This document shows, in pieces, positions 8,046 through 16,786 of a DNA stretch of 37,634 nt. Under the pieces are notes generated by a model, which was not told the origin of the DNA, did not search any database, and was given only the letters and a program-made list of their open reading frames with translations. Location of the stretch: NCBI GenBank assembly GCA_016868105.1, contig VGIA01000012.1:1-37634 (forward strand), written 5' to 3'. The translations under genes were made by a program, and so were the position numbers. The stretch comes from Betaproteobacteria bacterium. Lineage in GTDB: Bacteria > Pseudomonadota > Gammaproteobacteria > Burkholderiales > SG8-39. Positions within the stretch are counted from its first letter, which is position 1; each line of letters begins with the position of its first letter.

Positions 8046-9078
8046 GCCGCTCCAATGCCCATGCCACGTGTTCGCGGACCAGGGGCGAGGGGTGGTCGCT
8101 GCGCGCGCGCAGGGCCGCCACCACCGCGTCGGAACGCGGCGCGTTGCCCAGGCCGACCGCCAGGTTGCGCAGCCAGCGCTCGTGGCCGATGCGCCGGATC
8201 GGCGAACCCCGCAGGCGGGCGTCGAACTCCGACTCGGTCCAGCCGAACAGCTCCACCAGCGTGGCGCGGTCCAGGCGGTTGCGCACCTGGAAGTCCGGCT
8301 CCAAGCTCGGCTGCGCGAAGCCGTTCCACGGGCACACCAGCTGGCAGTCGTCGCAGCCGTAGACGCGGTTGCCGATGAGCGGCCGCAGTTCCTCAGGGAT
8401 GGCGCTCTTGTGCTCTATGGTGAGGTAGGAAATGCAGCGGCGCGCATCCAGCCGATACGGGCCCTGGATCGCCTGCGTCGGGCAGATGTCGATGCACTGG
8501 CGGCAGCTGCCGCAATGCTCGCTCGCCGGCGCATCGGCCGGCAGCGGCAGGCTGGTGTAGATCTCGCCCAGGAAGAACCACGAGCCCGCCTCGCGCGCGA
8601 GCAGCAGGGTGTGCTTGCCGCGCCAGCCGATGCCCGCCTTCGCCGCCAGCTCCACTTCCATCGCCGGGGCGGAGTCGCACAACACACGGTGGCCGAAGGG
8701 CCCGGTCTCGGCCTCGATGCGGTCGCACAGCTTCTGCAGCCGCGAGCGCAGCACCTTGTGGTAATCGCGACCCCGGGCGTAGCGGGCAACGTAGGCACGC
8801 GCCCCGTCGGCGAGCGCGGGCCACTCCTCTTGGAGGGAAGGGGCGTAGTCCATCCGGCAGGTGATGACGCGCAGGGTGCCGGGCGAGAGCTCGGCCGGCC
8901 GCGCGCGAAGCGTGCCATGGCGCGCCATATAATCCATCTCGCCGTGCCAGCCCAGCTCGAGCCATTCGGCCAGACGGCCCTCGGCCGCCGAGAGGTCCGC
9001 GTCCGCGATGCCCACCGCCTGGAAGCCGAGCCCCGCGCCCCACGCCCGGATCCGCGCCGCCAGCGCCGCATAGTCCAT
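8026..9078 (-). CDS. queG: Epoxyqueuosine reductase
   Basis: Protein of 350 residues that reduces epoxyqueuosine to queuosine in the anticodon wobble position of GUN tRNAs, using cobalamin and two [4Fe-4S] clusters. The N-terminal domain contains VLCDSAPAMEVELAAKAG (the Asp corresponds to the proposed catalytic Asp) and GWRGKHTLLL. Two ferredoxin-like Cys sets follow: CGSCRQCIDICPTQAI and GCDDCQLVCPWN. The C-terminal part (about 280-350) forms HEAT-like helices (HERWLRNLAVGLGN, VREHVAWALERH) that bind tRNA. A PduO-type cobalamin adenosyltransferase is elsewhere in the window, but no B12 synthesis genes are seen. The start at 9078 overlaps or abuts the divergent tsaE start. A TAAGAT box 8 nt before the ATG suggests a leaderless mRNA. 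Confidence 0.95.
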   Translation of the reverse strand: MDYAALAARIRAWGAGLGFQAVGIADADLSAAEGRLAEWLELGWHGEMDYMARHGTLRARPAELSPGTLRVITCRMDYAPSLQEEWPALADGARAYVARYARGRDYHKVLRSRLQKLCDRIEAETGPFGHRVLCDSAPAMEVELAAKAGIGWRGKHTLLLAREAGSWFFLGEIYTSLPLPADAPASEHCGSCRQCIDICPTQAIQGPYRLDARRCISYLTIEHKSAIPEELRPLIGNRVYGCDDCQLVCPWNGFAQPSLEPDFQVRNRLDRATLVELFGWTESEFDARLRGSPIRRIGHERWLRNLAVGLGNAPRSDAVVAALRARSDHPSPLVREHVAWALERHERMAA

Positions 9079-9086
9079 GGGCGGAC

Positions 9087-9092
9087 ATCTTA
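9087..9092 (-). promoter_or_regulatory. Start-proximal -10 box of queG
   Basis: On the minus strand TAAGAT ends 8 nt before the queG ATG (9078). There is no Shine-Dalgarno sequence in the gap. The box overlaps the start region of the divergent tsaE. Confidence 0.35.
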
Positions 9093-9550
9093 TGTTGCCT
9101 GACGAAGAGGCCACGCTGCGGCTGGGGGCCGCGCTTGCCGACGGCGCCCGCAATGGCCTGGTCCTGCACCTCATCGGCGAGCTTGGGGCGGGAAAAACCA
9201 CCCTCGTCCGGGGCCTTCTGGGGGCCCTGGGACACCGGGGACGGGTCAAGAGCCCGACCTACGCCCTGGTTGAAGCTTATGATCTTTCGAGGTTACACTT
9301 GTATCACTTTGATTTTTATCGCTTCAAGGACAGGTCTGAATGGCTGAGTTCCGGCTTCCAGGAACATTTCGGACCCGACGCCCTCTGCGTGGTGGAGTGG
9401 CCGGAGCGGGCGGGGGATGCGATCGCGCCTCCGGACCTCGAGCTCCATCTTGTCTACGAGGGATCGGGACGGGAGGCGAGGCCCCAGGCGCGCTCGCCGC
9501 AGGGCGAGGCCTGGCTCGCGGCTGCCTCGTCGCGTTGGCGCTCGTCCTAG
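9092..9550 (+). CDS. tsaE: tRNA threonylcarbamoyladenosine biosynthesis ATPase TsaE
   Basis: P-loop ATPase of about 152 residues that works with TsaB and TsaD to install t6A at position 37 of ANN-decoding tRNAs. Walker A is GELGAGKTTLVRGLL; VKSPTYALVEAYDL is the switch region, and LYHFDFYRFKDRSEWLSSGFQEHF with CVVEWPERA are conserved TsaE segments. The ATG at 9092 is preferred because GGGCGGA lies at Shine-Dalgarno distance; an in-frame ATG at 9077 would overlap the queG start on the other strand. The C-terminal 30 residues are Arg/Ala-rich and overlap the amiC reading frame, as is frequent for the tsaE-amiC pair. This pairing with a murein amidase is a widely conserved neighbourhood. Confidence 0.94.
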   Translation: MLPDEEATLRLGAALADGARNGLVLHLIGELGAGKTTLVRGLLGALGHRGRVKSPTYALVEAYDLSRLHLYHFDFYRFKDRSEWLSSGFQEHFGPDALCVVEWPERAGDAIAPPDLELHLVYEGSGREARPQARSPQGEAWLAAASSRWRSS

Positions 9551-10743
9551 GGGCCGGCGAGGCGCTGGCGCAAGCGCAGATCACCTCCACGCGCATCTGG
9601 CCGGCGCGGGACTACACGCGCGTCACGCTGGAATCGAACAAGGAGCTCAGGTTCAGCGTCTTCGGCGTCAAGGACCCGGAGCGCCTGGTGGTGGAGATCG
9701 AAGGCGCCGACTTTGGCGCCGCGCTCGCCGAGCTGCAGGACAAGGTCGCCGCGGGCGACCCCTACATCGCCAAGCTGCGCGCGGGCCGCAACCGCCCCGG
9801 CGTACTGCGCATCGTCCTCGACCTGAAGGCGGAAGTGAAGCCGCAGGTGTTCACCTTGAAGCCGATCGCGGACTATGGCCACCGCCTCGTCCTCGACCTG
9901 TACCCGGTGGCAGCGCCGGACCCGCTCGCGGCGTTGATCGAGTCTGCGAGCCGGCGCGCGCCTGCGCCGGCCGAGGACAAGGACGGCCCGCCGTCGATGG
10001 CGCGCCTGGCCACCATCGTCATCGATCCGGGGCACGGCGGCGAGGACCCCGGCGCGCTCGGGCGCCTGGGCTCGCGCGAGAAGGACATCACCCTCACCAT
10101 CTCCCGGCGCCTGAAGGCGATGATCGACGAGGAGCCGGGCATGCGCGCGGTGCTGACGCGCGACGGCGACTACTACCTCGGGCTGCAGGCGCGCGTGGAC
10201 AAGGCGCGCAAGGTGCGCGCCGACCTGTTCGTCTCGGTGCACGCCGACGCCTTCCTCAGGCCGCACGCGCGCGGCTCCTCGGTGTTCGCGCTCTCGGAGC
10301 GGCGCGCCACCTCGGAGGCGGCAAGGTGGCTGGCGCGCAAGGAGAACCAAGCCGACCTGGTCGGCGGCGTCAACATCGATGTCAAGGACCGCTATCTGGC
10401 GCAGACGCTGCTCGACCTGTCGCAGACCGCGACCATCGACCACAGCCTGAAGCTGGGCCACGCGGTGCTGGGGGAACTGGGCCGGATCAACACCCTGCAC
10501 AAGCCGCGCGTCGAGCAGGCGAGTTTCGCAGTGCTGAAATCGCCCGACGTGCCCTCGATCCTGGTGGAGACCGCGTTCATTTCCAACCCGGAGGAGGAGA
10601 AGCGCCTCAATGACGAGGCCTACCAGGAGAAGATGGCGCGCGCGATCCTGGCCGGCATCAAGCGCTACCTGGAGAAGTACCCGCCGCGACCGCACAGCCC
10701 CCTGACGGGGACATCATCGCCTTGGGCCATCGCGCTGAACTGA
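9340..10743 (+). CDS. amiC: N-acetylmuramoyl-L-alanine amidase with AMIN domain
   Basis: Periplasmic zinc amidase that cleaves peptide stems from murein during daughter-cell separation. After a signal-peptide-like segment (LVALALVLGAGEALAQ) comes an AMIN targeting domain (about 9595-9900; TRVTLESNKELRFSVFGV, DPERLVVEIEG), a short linker, and an Amidase_3 domain starting IVIDPGHGGEDPGA. Zinc ligands are His in DPGHGG, Glu in SREKDITL and His in VSVHADAF; the catalytic Glu is in ILVETAFISN. The start is uncertain. The ATG at 9340 has AAGGA at a good distance but would put the signal peptide about 58 residues in. GTG 9397 is also possible. CTG 9511, just after AGGGCGAGG, would give a well-proportioned signal peptide. 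The 3' end overlaps convergent dedA by 30 bp. No LysM domain is seen. Confidence 0.9.
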   Translation: MAEFRLPGTFRTRRPLRGGVAGAGGGCDRASGPRAPSCLRGIGTGGEAPGALAAGRGLARGCLVALALVLGAGEALAQAQITSTRIWPARDYTRVTLESNKELRFSVFGVKDPERLVVEIEGADFGAALAELQDKVAAGDPYIAKLRAGRNRPGVLRIVLDLKAEVKPQVFTLKPIADYGHRLVLDLYPVAAPDPLAALIESASRRAPAPAEDKDGPPSMARLATIVIDPGHGGEDPGALGRLGSREKDITLTISRRLKAMIDEEPGMRAVLTRDGDYYLGLQARVDKARKVRADLFVSVHADAFLRPHARGSSVFALSERRATSEAARWLARKENQADLVGGVNIDVKDRYLAQTLLDLSQTATIDHSLKLGHAVLGELGRINTLHKPRVEQASFAVLKSPDVPSILVETAFISNPEEEKRLNDEAYQEKMARAILAGIKRYLEKYPPRPHSPLTGTSSPWAIALN

Positions 10744-11373
10744 GGCGCGCGACTTCACCCAGGCGTAGATGCCCGGGCTGATCGACAGCAGCACGATGGC
10801 GAGGATCACCGCGGTGAGGTTGCTCTTCACCGCTGGGATGTTGCCGAAGAAGTAGCCCAGGCTGCACAACGACACCACCCAGATGAACGCCCCGGCGACG
10901 CAGAAGCCGATGTAGCGCGGGTAGGGCATGCTGCCCACGCCGGCGACGAAGGGCACGTAGGTGCGCACGATGGGGATGAAGCGTGCCAGGATGATGGTCT
11001 TGCCGCCGTGGCGCTCGTAGAAGGCATGCGCGCGCGCCAGGTAGGCCGGGTTGAACCAGCGCGACTGCTCGTAGTGGAACACGCGCGGGCCGACCCAGCG
11101 GCCGATGAAGTAGTTGACGTTGTCCCCGGTGAGCGCGGCGGCGATCAGCACGCCCATCACCAGCCCGATGTCCAGGTTGCCCGCGGCCGCGAGCGCGCCG
11201 GTGACGAACAGCAGCGAGTCGCCCGGCAGGAACGGCCAGATCACCAGGCCGGTCTCGGTGAACACGATCGCGAACAGCAGCGCGTAGACCCAGACGCCGT
11301 GCTCCGCGACCAACGCCCCCAGGTGCTGGTCGAGGTGGATCGCGAGGTCGAACAGTGCGGCGAGAAGCTCCAT
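10714..11373 (-). CDS. DedA family integral membrane protein
   Basis: Protein of 219 residues with the DedA/VTT fold, an inner-membrane family linked to undecaprenyl-phosphate or phospholipid translocation and membrane homeostasis. Seen are FTETGLVIWPFLPGDSLLFVTGAL, the conserved acidic and Pro-Gly-Asp region, then IAAALTGDNVNYFIGRWVG and the re-entrant Arg segment ARFIPIVRTYVPFVAGVGSMPYPRY, with two further hydrophobic helices near the C-terminus. The ATG at 11373 is preceded by TACAAT at 7 nt, so it may be leaderless. The gene is divergent from the ybaK-like gene and overlaps amiC at its 3' end. A second VTT-type domain occurs in the flavoprotein fusion at the right edge of the window. Confidence 0.93.
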   Translation of the reverse strand: MELLAALFDLAIHLDQHLGALVAEHGVWVYALLFAIVFTETGLVIWPFLPGDSLLFVTGALAAAGNLDIGLVMGVLIAAALTGDNVNYFIGRWVGPRVFHYEQSRWFNPAYLARAHAFYERHGGKTIILARFIPIVRTYVPFVAGVGSMPYPRYIGFCVAGAFIWVVSLCSLGYFFGNIPAVKSNLTAVILAIVLLSISPGIYAWVKSRASVQRDGPRR

Positions 11374-11380
11374 CGCGCCG

Positions 11381-11386
11381 ATTGTA
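11381..11386 (-). promoter_or_regulatory. Start-proximal -10 box of dedA
   Basis: Minus-strand TACAAT ends 7 nt before the dedA ATG at 11373. No Shine-Dalgarno sequence fits in the gap. It lies 14 bp from the divergent TATAAT of the ybaK-like gene. Confidence 0.45.
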
Positions 11387-11400
11387 CCGGGGCGCCCCGA

Positions 11401-11406
11401 TATAAT
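11401..11406 (+). promoter_or_regulatory. Start-proximal consensus -10 box of the ybaK-like gene
   Basis: A perfect TATAAT ends 6 nt before the ATG at 11413, which places the expected transcription start on the start codon itself. The nearest -35-like TTGTAC (11382) is only 13 bp away, too close for a standard promoter. Confidence 0.55.
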
Positions 11407-11412
11407 TTGCCG

Positions 11413-11901
11413 ATGCCGGCCTCGCTCTCCAATCCCAGCGTGGAACGCGTGCGCGCGGCGCTCGCCGCCGCGGGCCTGGCGCCGGACATCGTCGAGCTGC
11501 CGGGCGCGGCGCGCACCGCGGTGGCGGCGGCGCAGTTCCTCGGCTGCGAGGTGGCGCAGATCGCCAATTCGCTGGTGTTCCGCGCCCAATCCACCGACCG
11601 CGCGGTGCTGGTGATGTCCTCCGGCGCCAAGCGCGTCAGCATTGCGAAGCTCGCCGCCACGGTGGGCGAGCCGATCGGCAAGGCCGACGCGGATTTCGTG
11701 CGCCGCCACACCGGTTTCGCCATCGGCGGCGTCGCCCCCGCGGGCAGCGAAGGGGCCTACCTGCGCGCCTTCGTCGAACGCGGCCTTTCGGCCTGGCCCG
11801 ATATCTGGGCTGCGGCCGGGCACCCGAGCACGGTGTTCCGGCTGAGCTATGCCGAGCTGCTGCGCCTCACCGGCGGCGCCGAGGCCGACCTCGCCGAATG
11901 A
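11413..11901 (+). CDS. YbaK/EbsC family aminoacyl-tRNA deacylase-like protein
   Basis: Single-domain protein of 162 residues of the YbaK/ProX editing family, which hydrolyses mischarged tRNAs (for example Cys-tRNA-Pro or Ala-tRNA-Pro) in trans. Recognisable are VAQIANSLVFRA, then VLVMSSGAKRVSIAKLAATVG (with the conserved Lys/basic residues that contact the 3' end), and FAIGGVAPAG, the glycine-rich loop of the active site. The C-terminal part resembles the prolyl-tRNA synthetase-associated branch more than E. coli YbaK. Its stop overlaps the mutL start as ATGA, so it heads an operon ybaK-mutL-(SDR relic)-miaA. The tRNA substrate cannot be told from sequence. Confidence 0.88.
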   Translation: MPASLSNPSVERVRAALAAAGLAPDIVELPGAARTAVAAAQFLGCEVAQIANSLVFRAQSTDRAVLVMSSGAKRVSIAKLAATVGEPIGKADADFVRRHTGFAIGGVAPAGSEGAYLRAFVERGLSAWPDIWAAAGHPSTVFRLSYAELLRLTGGAEADLAE

Positions 11902-13622
11902 GCGCGATCCGGGTCCTGCCCGAGCCCCTCATCAGCCAGATTGCGGCCGGCGAGGTGGTGGAACGGCCGGCCTCGGTGCTGAAGGAACTGCTCGAGAACG
12001 CGCTCGACGCCGGCGCCACCGAGGTCGTGGTGACGCTGGACGAAGGCGGCGCGCGCCGGGTGCAGGTGGAGGACAACGGCACCGGCATTCCGCGCGGGGA
12101 GCTGCCGCTCGCGCTGGCGCGCCACGCCACCAGCAAGATCGCCAGCCTCGAGGACCTGGAAGGCGTGGCCACGCTCGGCTTTCGCGGCGAGGCGCTCGCC
12201 TCCATCGCCTCGGTCTCGCGCCTCACGCTCACCACCCGCACCGCCGCAGCGGCGCATGCGAGCGAGTTGAGCGCCGAGGGCGCCGCACCCGGGACGATCC
12301 GTCCCGCGGCGCGCACCACCGGCACCACGGTCGCCGTCGCCGACCTGTACTTCAACACGCCGGCGCGCCGCAAGTTCCTGCGCAGCGAGGCCACCGAGTT
12401 CGGCCACTGCGAGGAAGTATTCCGCCGCGTCGCGCTGGCGCATCCGGAGCGCGCCTTCACCCTGAAGCACAACGGCCGCGTCTCGCAGCACCTGCGCCGC
12501 CAGACTTTGCCTGAGCGCGCCGCCGCCCTGCTGGGCGGGGAATTCATCCACAACAGCCTGCCGGTGGAGGCGCAGGCGGCAACGCTGCGCCTCTGCGGCA
12601 TCGCCGGCAGCCCGCAGGCCGCGCGCGCCCGCGCCGATGCGCAGTACTTCTTCGTCAACGGCCGCTTCGTGCGCGACCGGCTGCTGGCGCATGCCGCGCG
12701 CGAGGCCTGGGCCGACCTGTTGCACGGCGAGCGCCAGCCCGCCTACGTATTGTTCCTCGAGATCGACCCGCGCGGCGTGGACGTCAACGTGCATCCGGCC
12801 AAGACCGAAGTCCGCTTCCGCGACGCGCGCGGCATCCACCAGTTCGTGTTACATGCCCTCAAGCGCGCGCTGTCGCCTTCCGCCGCCGAGGCGCCTGTCG
12901 CGTATGCGGCGATTCCGCAGGGCGCCTCGATTCAACCGGCCCTGGGATTGGCACAACCGGTTGCCGCCTATCGATCCTTCACGGGCGCTGCGATGGCGGC
13001 GGCGCCCATGCCTGCGGCGCTCCCCGCTTCGCAAGCCGCGCCACCGCTGGGCTACGCCCTTGCCCAACTCCACGGCGTCTACATCCTGGCGCAGAACGAG
13101 GCCGGACTGGTGCTGGTGGACATGCACGCGGCGCATGAGCGCATCGTGTATGAGGGATTGAAAGACAACCTCGAGGCCGGGAAAGTGGAGCGCCAGCAGC
13201 TGCTGGTGCCGGCGGTGTTGCGTGCCGAGGCGCTCGATGTCGCCACCGCCGAGGAGAACCGCGAGGCGCTGGAGAAGTTGGGCTTCGAGATCAGCGCCGC
13301 GGGCCCCAACGAGCTGGCGGTGCGCGCAGCGCCGATGCTGCTCGCCGGCGGCGACGTGCCGGCCCTCGCCCGCGCGGTGCTGGCCGAGCTGCGCGAGTAC
13401 GGCGCGGCTCAGGCCGTCGCGGCGCGGCGCGACGAGCTGCTCTCGGGCATGGCCTGCCATGCCGCGGTGCGCGCCAACCGCGTCCTCACCGTGGCCGAGA
13501 TGAACGCGCTGCTGAGGGAGATGGAGGCCACCGAGCGCTCGGGTTCCTGCAACCACGGCCGCCCGACCTGGTACCAGCTCACGCTGGCCGACCTGGACAA
13601 GCTCTTCCTGAGGGGTCGGTGA
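11898..13622 (+). CDS. mutL: DNA mismatch repair protein MutL
   Basis: GHKL ATPase of 574 residues that couples MutS mismatch recognition to strand removal. The N-terminal motifs are IAAGEVVERPASVLKELLENALDAG, DNGTGIP, RHATSKI, and LGFRGEAL; NVHPAKTEVRF closes the ATPase/transducer part (to about 330). After a Pro/Ala-rich linker, the C-terminal dimerisation domain carries the endonuclease signature D-M-H-A-x2-E-x4-E (Asp408-Glu419), with the supporting ACHAAVRAN and CNHGRPTW motifs. E. coli MutL lacks this motif and relies on MutH, whereas Neisseria MutL has it. This protein should therefore nick DNA itself. The start overlaps the preceding stop (ATGA); the stop overlaps the region just before the SDR relic. 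Confidence 0.97.
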   Translation: MSAIRVLPEPLISQIAAGEVVERPASVLKELLENALDAGATEVVVTLDEGGARRVQVEDNGTGIPRGELPLALARHATSKIASLEDLEGVATLGFRGEALASIASVSRLTLTTRTAAAAHASELSAEGAAPGTIRPAARTTGTTVAVADLYFNTPARRKFLRSEATEFGHCEEVFRRVALAHPERAFTLKHNGRVSQHLRRQTLPERAAALLGGEFIHNSLPVEAQAATLRLCGIAGSPQAARARADAQYFFVNGRFVRDRLLAHAAREAWADLLHGERQPAYVLFLEIDPRGVDVNVHPAKTEVRFRDARGIHQFVLHALKRALSPSAAEAPVAYAAIPQGASIQPALGLAQPVAAYRSFTGAAMAAAPMPAALPASQAAPPLGYALAQLHGVYILAQNEAGLVLVDMHAAHERIVYEGLKDNLEAGKVERQQLLVPAVLRAEALDVATAEENREALEKLGFEISAAGPNELAVRAAPMLLAGGDVPALARAVLAELREYGAAQAVAARRDELLSGMACHAAVRANRVLTVAEMNALLREMEATERSGSCNHGRPTWYQLTLADLDKLFLRGR

Positions 13623-13623
13623 G

Positions 13624-13965
13624 ATGAGCGGGGTCATGGTCATCACCGGCGGCGGCCAGTCAGGCGTGGAGGCGATGTCCGCGGCGCGGCTGCAGCGCAT
13701 GTTCGCCACCAACCTCCTCGGCGCGTTCCTGTGCGCGCGCGAGGCGGCCGAGGAAGGCATCCGCGTCAACTGCGCACGCCCCGGCTTGGTGCACACCGAC
13801 CTCCACGCCTCCGGGGGCGAGCCCAACCGCATCGAGCGCCTGCACGCCGGCATTGCCATGAAGCGCGGCGGCGAGCCCGAGGAAGTGGCGCGCGCGGTGC
13901 TGTGGCTGCTGTCGCAGGAGGCCTCCTGCACCGGGGCGATCCTCGATGTGACGGGAGGTCGTTGA
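13624..13965 (+). pseudogene. Short-chain dehydrogenase/reductase relic with two in-frame internal deletions
   Basis: The reading frame of 113 residues starts like an SDR ([11 protein letters not shown], the first half of the TGxxxGxG nucleotide motif) but jumps at once to a helix normally about 80 residues later ([21 protein letters not shown]). It then jumps again to [22 protein letters not shown] and a normal SDR C-terminus ending LDVTGGR. Missing are the rest of the cofactor motif, the NNAG strand and the Ser/Tyr-x3-Lys catalytic segment. Family SDRs are about 245 residues. The second join falls at an ARE(A/V) repeat, consistent with deletion between short direct repeats. The protein cannot work as a dehydrogenase. 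It lies 1 nt after mutL and overlaps the miaA start. Confidence 0.8.
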
Positions 13966-14873
13966 GCGCGGCGTTCGTGCTCCTCGGGCCGACCGCGAGC
14001 GGGAAATCGGCGCTCGCGATGAAACTCGCCGCCCAGCTGCCGATCGAGATCGTGAGCGTCGATTCGGCGCAGGTCTACCGCGGCATGGACCTCGGCACCG
14101 CCAAGCCCTCGGCCGCCGAGCGCGGGGCCGTGCCGCACCACCTCATCGACATCGCCGAACCGACCGAGCGCTACTCGGCGGGCCGCTTCCGCCTCGACGC
14201 CATTCGCCTCGTCCGGGAAATCCTCGCGCGCAACAGAATCCCGCTGCTGGTCGGCGGCACCATGCTGTACTACCGCGCCCTCGCCTGCGGGCTGGATGCC
14301 CTGCCCGAGGCCGACCTCGCGATCCGCGCCGCAATAGATGCGCAGGCCGCGCGCCAAGGCTGGCCGGCGCTGCACGCGGAACTGGCGCAGCGGGATCCGG
14401 CGGCCGCGGCGCGCATCCAGCCGACCGACGCGCAGCGCATCCAGCGCGCGCTGGAGGTCTGGCGGACCACCGGTCGGAGGCTTTCCTCGCTGCAGACCGC
14501 GACGGCGCCCGCCCTGCCCTTCGAGCTAAGGGCTTACGCGCTGGTGCCGGAGGATCGCGCCGAGCTGCACCGGCGCATCGCGGCGCGCTTCGATGCGATG
14601 CTGAAGAACGGCCTGGTGGACGAACTGAAGGGTCTCAGGAAACGCCATGACCTGAATGCGGCACTGCCCAGCATGCGCGCGGTGGGCTACCGCCAGGCCT
14701 GGCGCTTCCTCGACGGCGAGATCAAGATGGCGGAACTGCGCGAGAACGGCATCGCCGCGACCCGCCAACTGGCCAAGCGCCAGCTCACCTGGCTGCGCAG
14801 CCTGCCGGGGCTCTGGCCGGCGGACAGCCTGGCCGAAGCCCTCAGTCGAGCGACAGCCCGACTTGCTTCGTGA
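13962..14873 (+). CDS. miaA: tRNA dimethylallyltransferase
   Basis: Protein of 303 residues that transfers the dimethylallyl group to A37 of tRNAs reading UNN codons. Walker A is [30 protein letters not shown] is the family signature, followed by [19 protein letters not shown], and [13 protein letters not shown]. It begins with TTG at 13962, the only start that keeps the P-loop at the usual distance; GGGAGG lies just upstream and the TTG overlaps the stop of the SDR relic as TTGA. The mutL-miaA neighbourhood is widely conserved, and here the relic sits between them without disrupting coupling. The 3' end overlaps the convergent tctC-type gene by 32 bp. Confidence 0.96.
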   Translation: MSAAFVLLGPTASGKSALAMKLAAQLPIEIVSVDSAQVYRGMDLGTAKPSAAERGAVPHHLIDIAEPTERYSAGRFRLDAIRLVREILARNRIPLLVGGTMLYYRALACGLDALPEADLAIRAAIDAQAARQGWPALHAELAQRDPAAAARIQPTDAQRIQRALEVWRTTGRRLSSLQTATAPALPFELRAYALVPEDRAELHRRIAARFDAMLKNGLVDELKGLRKRHDLNAALPSMRAVGYRQAWRFLDGEIKMAELRENGIAATRQLAKRQLTWLRSLPGLWPADSLAEALSRATARLAS

Positions 14874-15795
14874 CCCGGCCGTAGGCCGCGAGCTGCTCGG
14901 TGACGAATGCGCTGAGCTCCTCCGGGCTCGAGCCGCGCGGCTCGAAGGCGAGCTTGCCGAGGGCCTCCTTCACTTCGGGCTTGGCGAGCACGATCCGGAT
15001 TTCGCGGCCTACGCGATCCACTACCTCCTTGGGCAGCCTGGGCGGCCCGAACAGGCCGCCCCAGGGCGTAATGGACACCGCATGCAGCCCGGCCTCGGTC
15101 ATCGTCGGCGCATCCGGCAGCAGCGGATTGCGCGTCGGCAGGAGCGTCGCCAGTACCCGCAGCTTGCCGTCCTTCACCTGCGGCGCGAGCGTGCCCGGCG
15201 TCGCGAGCGTGAAGTTCACCCGTCCGGCGATGATGTCGAGCGACAGCGGTCCATCTCCCTTGTAGGGAACGTGCACGACATCGAGCTTGTTCAGCGCCGC
15301 GAACTGCGCCGTCGCCAGGATGCTGGTCGCGTTCCCGGTGCCGTAGAAGATCTTGCCCGGATGCGCGCGCGCATAGCCCACCAGGTCCTGGATCGTCTTC
15401 ACCGGCATGCTCGGGTGAGAGAACACGAAGAAACCGAAAATGCCGACCAATGAGATCGGCGTGAAGTCCTTGACCGGATCGTAGGGCGGAACCTTCTTCG
15501 CCGCCGGGGCGTAGGACATGCCGGTGGCGGTGCCGTAGTACAGGGTGTAGCCGTTCGGTTCGGCCTTGCGAGCGGCGTCGGAGGCGATGATGCCCTCGCC
15601 GCCGGGCCGGGTCTCGATGACGACCGGCTGCCCGAGCTGCTGGCTGAGGGGCTGCGTGAAAATGCGCGCCCCCAGTTCGGCGGCGCCGCCCGGCGGGAAG
15701 GGCACGATGAGGCGAATCGGCTTGTTGGGGTACTGCTGCGCAAGGGCGCTGGAGCAGGCCAGCGCGGCTGCGATCGCGACGACGAGTGTTTTCAC
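14842..15795 (-). CDS. Bug/TctC family tripartite tricarboxylate transporter binding protein (distal of tandem pair)
   Basis: Periplasmic solute-binding protein of 317 residues with an N-terminal signal peptide ([19 protein letters not shown]). The family core is present: [54 protein letters not shown], and a C-terminal [13 protein letters not shown]. Bug proteins bind small carboxylates or amides, mostly of unknown identity, and present them to TctAB-type or other permeases. It starts at GTG 15795, only 13 nt after the stop of a second binding protein gene, so the pair forms an operon without any permease gene. Such orphan bug genes are very numerous in Bordetella and its relatives. The ligand is unknown. 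Confidence 0.9.
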   Translation of the reverse strand: MKTLVVAIAAALACSSALAQQYPNKPIRLIVPFPPGGAAELGARIFTQPLSQQLGQPVVIETRPGGEGIIASDAARKAEPNGYTLYYGTATGMSYAPAAKKVPPYDPVKDFTPISLVGIFGFFVFSHPSMPVKTIQDLVGYARAHPGKIFYGTGNATSILATAQFAALNKLDVVHVPYKGDGPLSLDIIAGRVNFTLATPGTLAPQVKDGKLRVLATLLPTRNPLLPDAPTMTEAGLHAVSITPWGGLFGPPRLPKEVVDRVGREIRIVLAKPEVKEALGKLAFEPRGSSPEELSAFVTEQLAAYGRVTKQVGLSLD

Positions 15796-15808
15796 GGTGC
15801 TCTCCCGA

Positions 15809-16759
15809 TCACTCCGGCTGGATGCCGACGGCCTTCAGGATGTTGCGGTAGCTCTCCAGCTGCTCCTTGGTCCATGCCGCGAGCTTCTCGGGCGACGAAG
15901 GCGTCAGCACGAAGGCCTGCTTCTGCATCGCCTCCTGCACCTCCGCGCGGCCCATCGCGGCGACGAACTCCTTGTTCAGGCGCGCGGTGACCTCGGCCGG
16001 CATCTTCGCCGGCCCGTACAGCCCGGCCCAGGAGATGATCGAGAAGGTCGGGTAGCCGGCCTCCGCGATCGTGGGCAGGTCCGGCAGCAGGTGGCTGCGC
16101 CGCGGCAGGGTAGTCACCAGCGCGCGCAGCTTGCCCTCGCGGATCAGCGGCATGGAGGTGGTCGAGGAGGCGAACATCATCTGCACGCGGCCGCTCACCA
16201 GGTCGGGCATGACCTGCGGCTCGGTCTTGTAGGGCACGTGGACCATCTCGATCTTGGCCAGCGAGGCGAGCAGCGCGGAGGACACGATGCCGGTGGTGTT
16301 CCCGGTGGCGTAGTTGATCTTGCCCGGGTTCGCCTTCGCATGCTGGATCAGTTCCGGCAGCGTCTTCGCCGGCACGCTGGGATTGACCACGACGAAGAAG
16401 GTGTAGCGGCCGACGTCGGTGATCGGCGTGAAGTCCGCCAACGGGTCGTAGGGCGGCGACTTCTTCATCGCCGGCACCACCGACAGCGGGCTGTTGGTCG
16501 CCATCAGCAGCGTGTAGCCGTCGGGCGCGGCCTTCGCCACCTCCGAGGCGGCGATGGCGCCGTCGGCGCCCGCCTTGTTGTCGATCACCACCGGCTGCCC
16601 GACCGCGGCGGACACGGAACTGCCGATGACGCGCGAGATCAGGTCCGTGGCCGAACCGGCGCCGAAGGGCACCACGATCCGGATCGATTTGTTGGGATAC
16701 TGCGCGAATGCGGGAACCGCCACGAGCAATGCGGCGGCCATAACCAGCGTGCGTTTCAT
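15809..16759 (-). CDS. Bug/TctC family tripartite tricarboxylate transporter binding protein (proximal of tandem pair)
   Basis: Protein of 316 residues with signal peptide MKRTLVMAAALLVAVPAFA and the Bug fold: YPNKSIRIVVPFGAGSATD, GQPVVIDNKAGADG, GYTLLMATNSPL, YDPLADFTPITDVG, MVHVPYKTEPQVM, LPDLPTIAEAGYP, then a normal C-terminus. It shares its plan with the downstream gene but differs at the ligand-gripping loops (GAGSATD versus PPGGAAE; VPYKTEP versus VPYKGDG), so the two probably bind different ligands; this looks like an old rather than a recent duplication. A strong Shine-Dalgarno stretch GGGAGGAG precedes the ATG at 16759, and TATAAT at 16787-16792 supplies the promoter. No permease genes adjoin. 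Confidence 0.9.
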   Translation of the reverse strand: MKRTLVMAAALLVAVPAFAQYPNKSIRIVVPFGAGSATDLISRVIGSSVSAAVGQPVVIDNKAGADGAIAASEVAKAAPDGYTLLMATNSPLSVVPAMKKSPPYDPLADFTPITDVGRYTFFVVVNPSVPAKTLPELIQHAKANPGKINYATGNTTGIVSSALLASLAKIEMVHVPYKTEPQVMPDLVSGRVQMMFASSTTSMPLIREGKLRALVTTLPRRSHLLPDLPTIAEAGYPTFSIISWAGLYGPAKMPAEVTARLNKEFVAAMGRAEVQEAMQKQAFVLTPSSPEKLAAWTKEQLESYRNILKAVGIQPE

Positions 16760-16786
16760 CACCGGATCTCCTCCCTCTCTGAGCCG

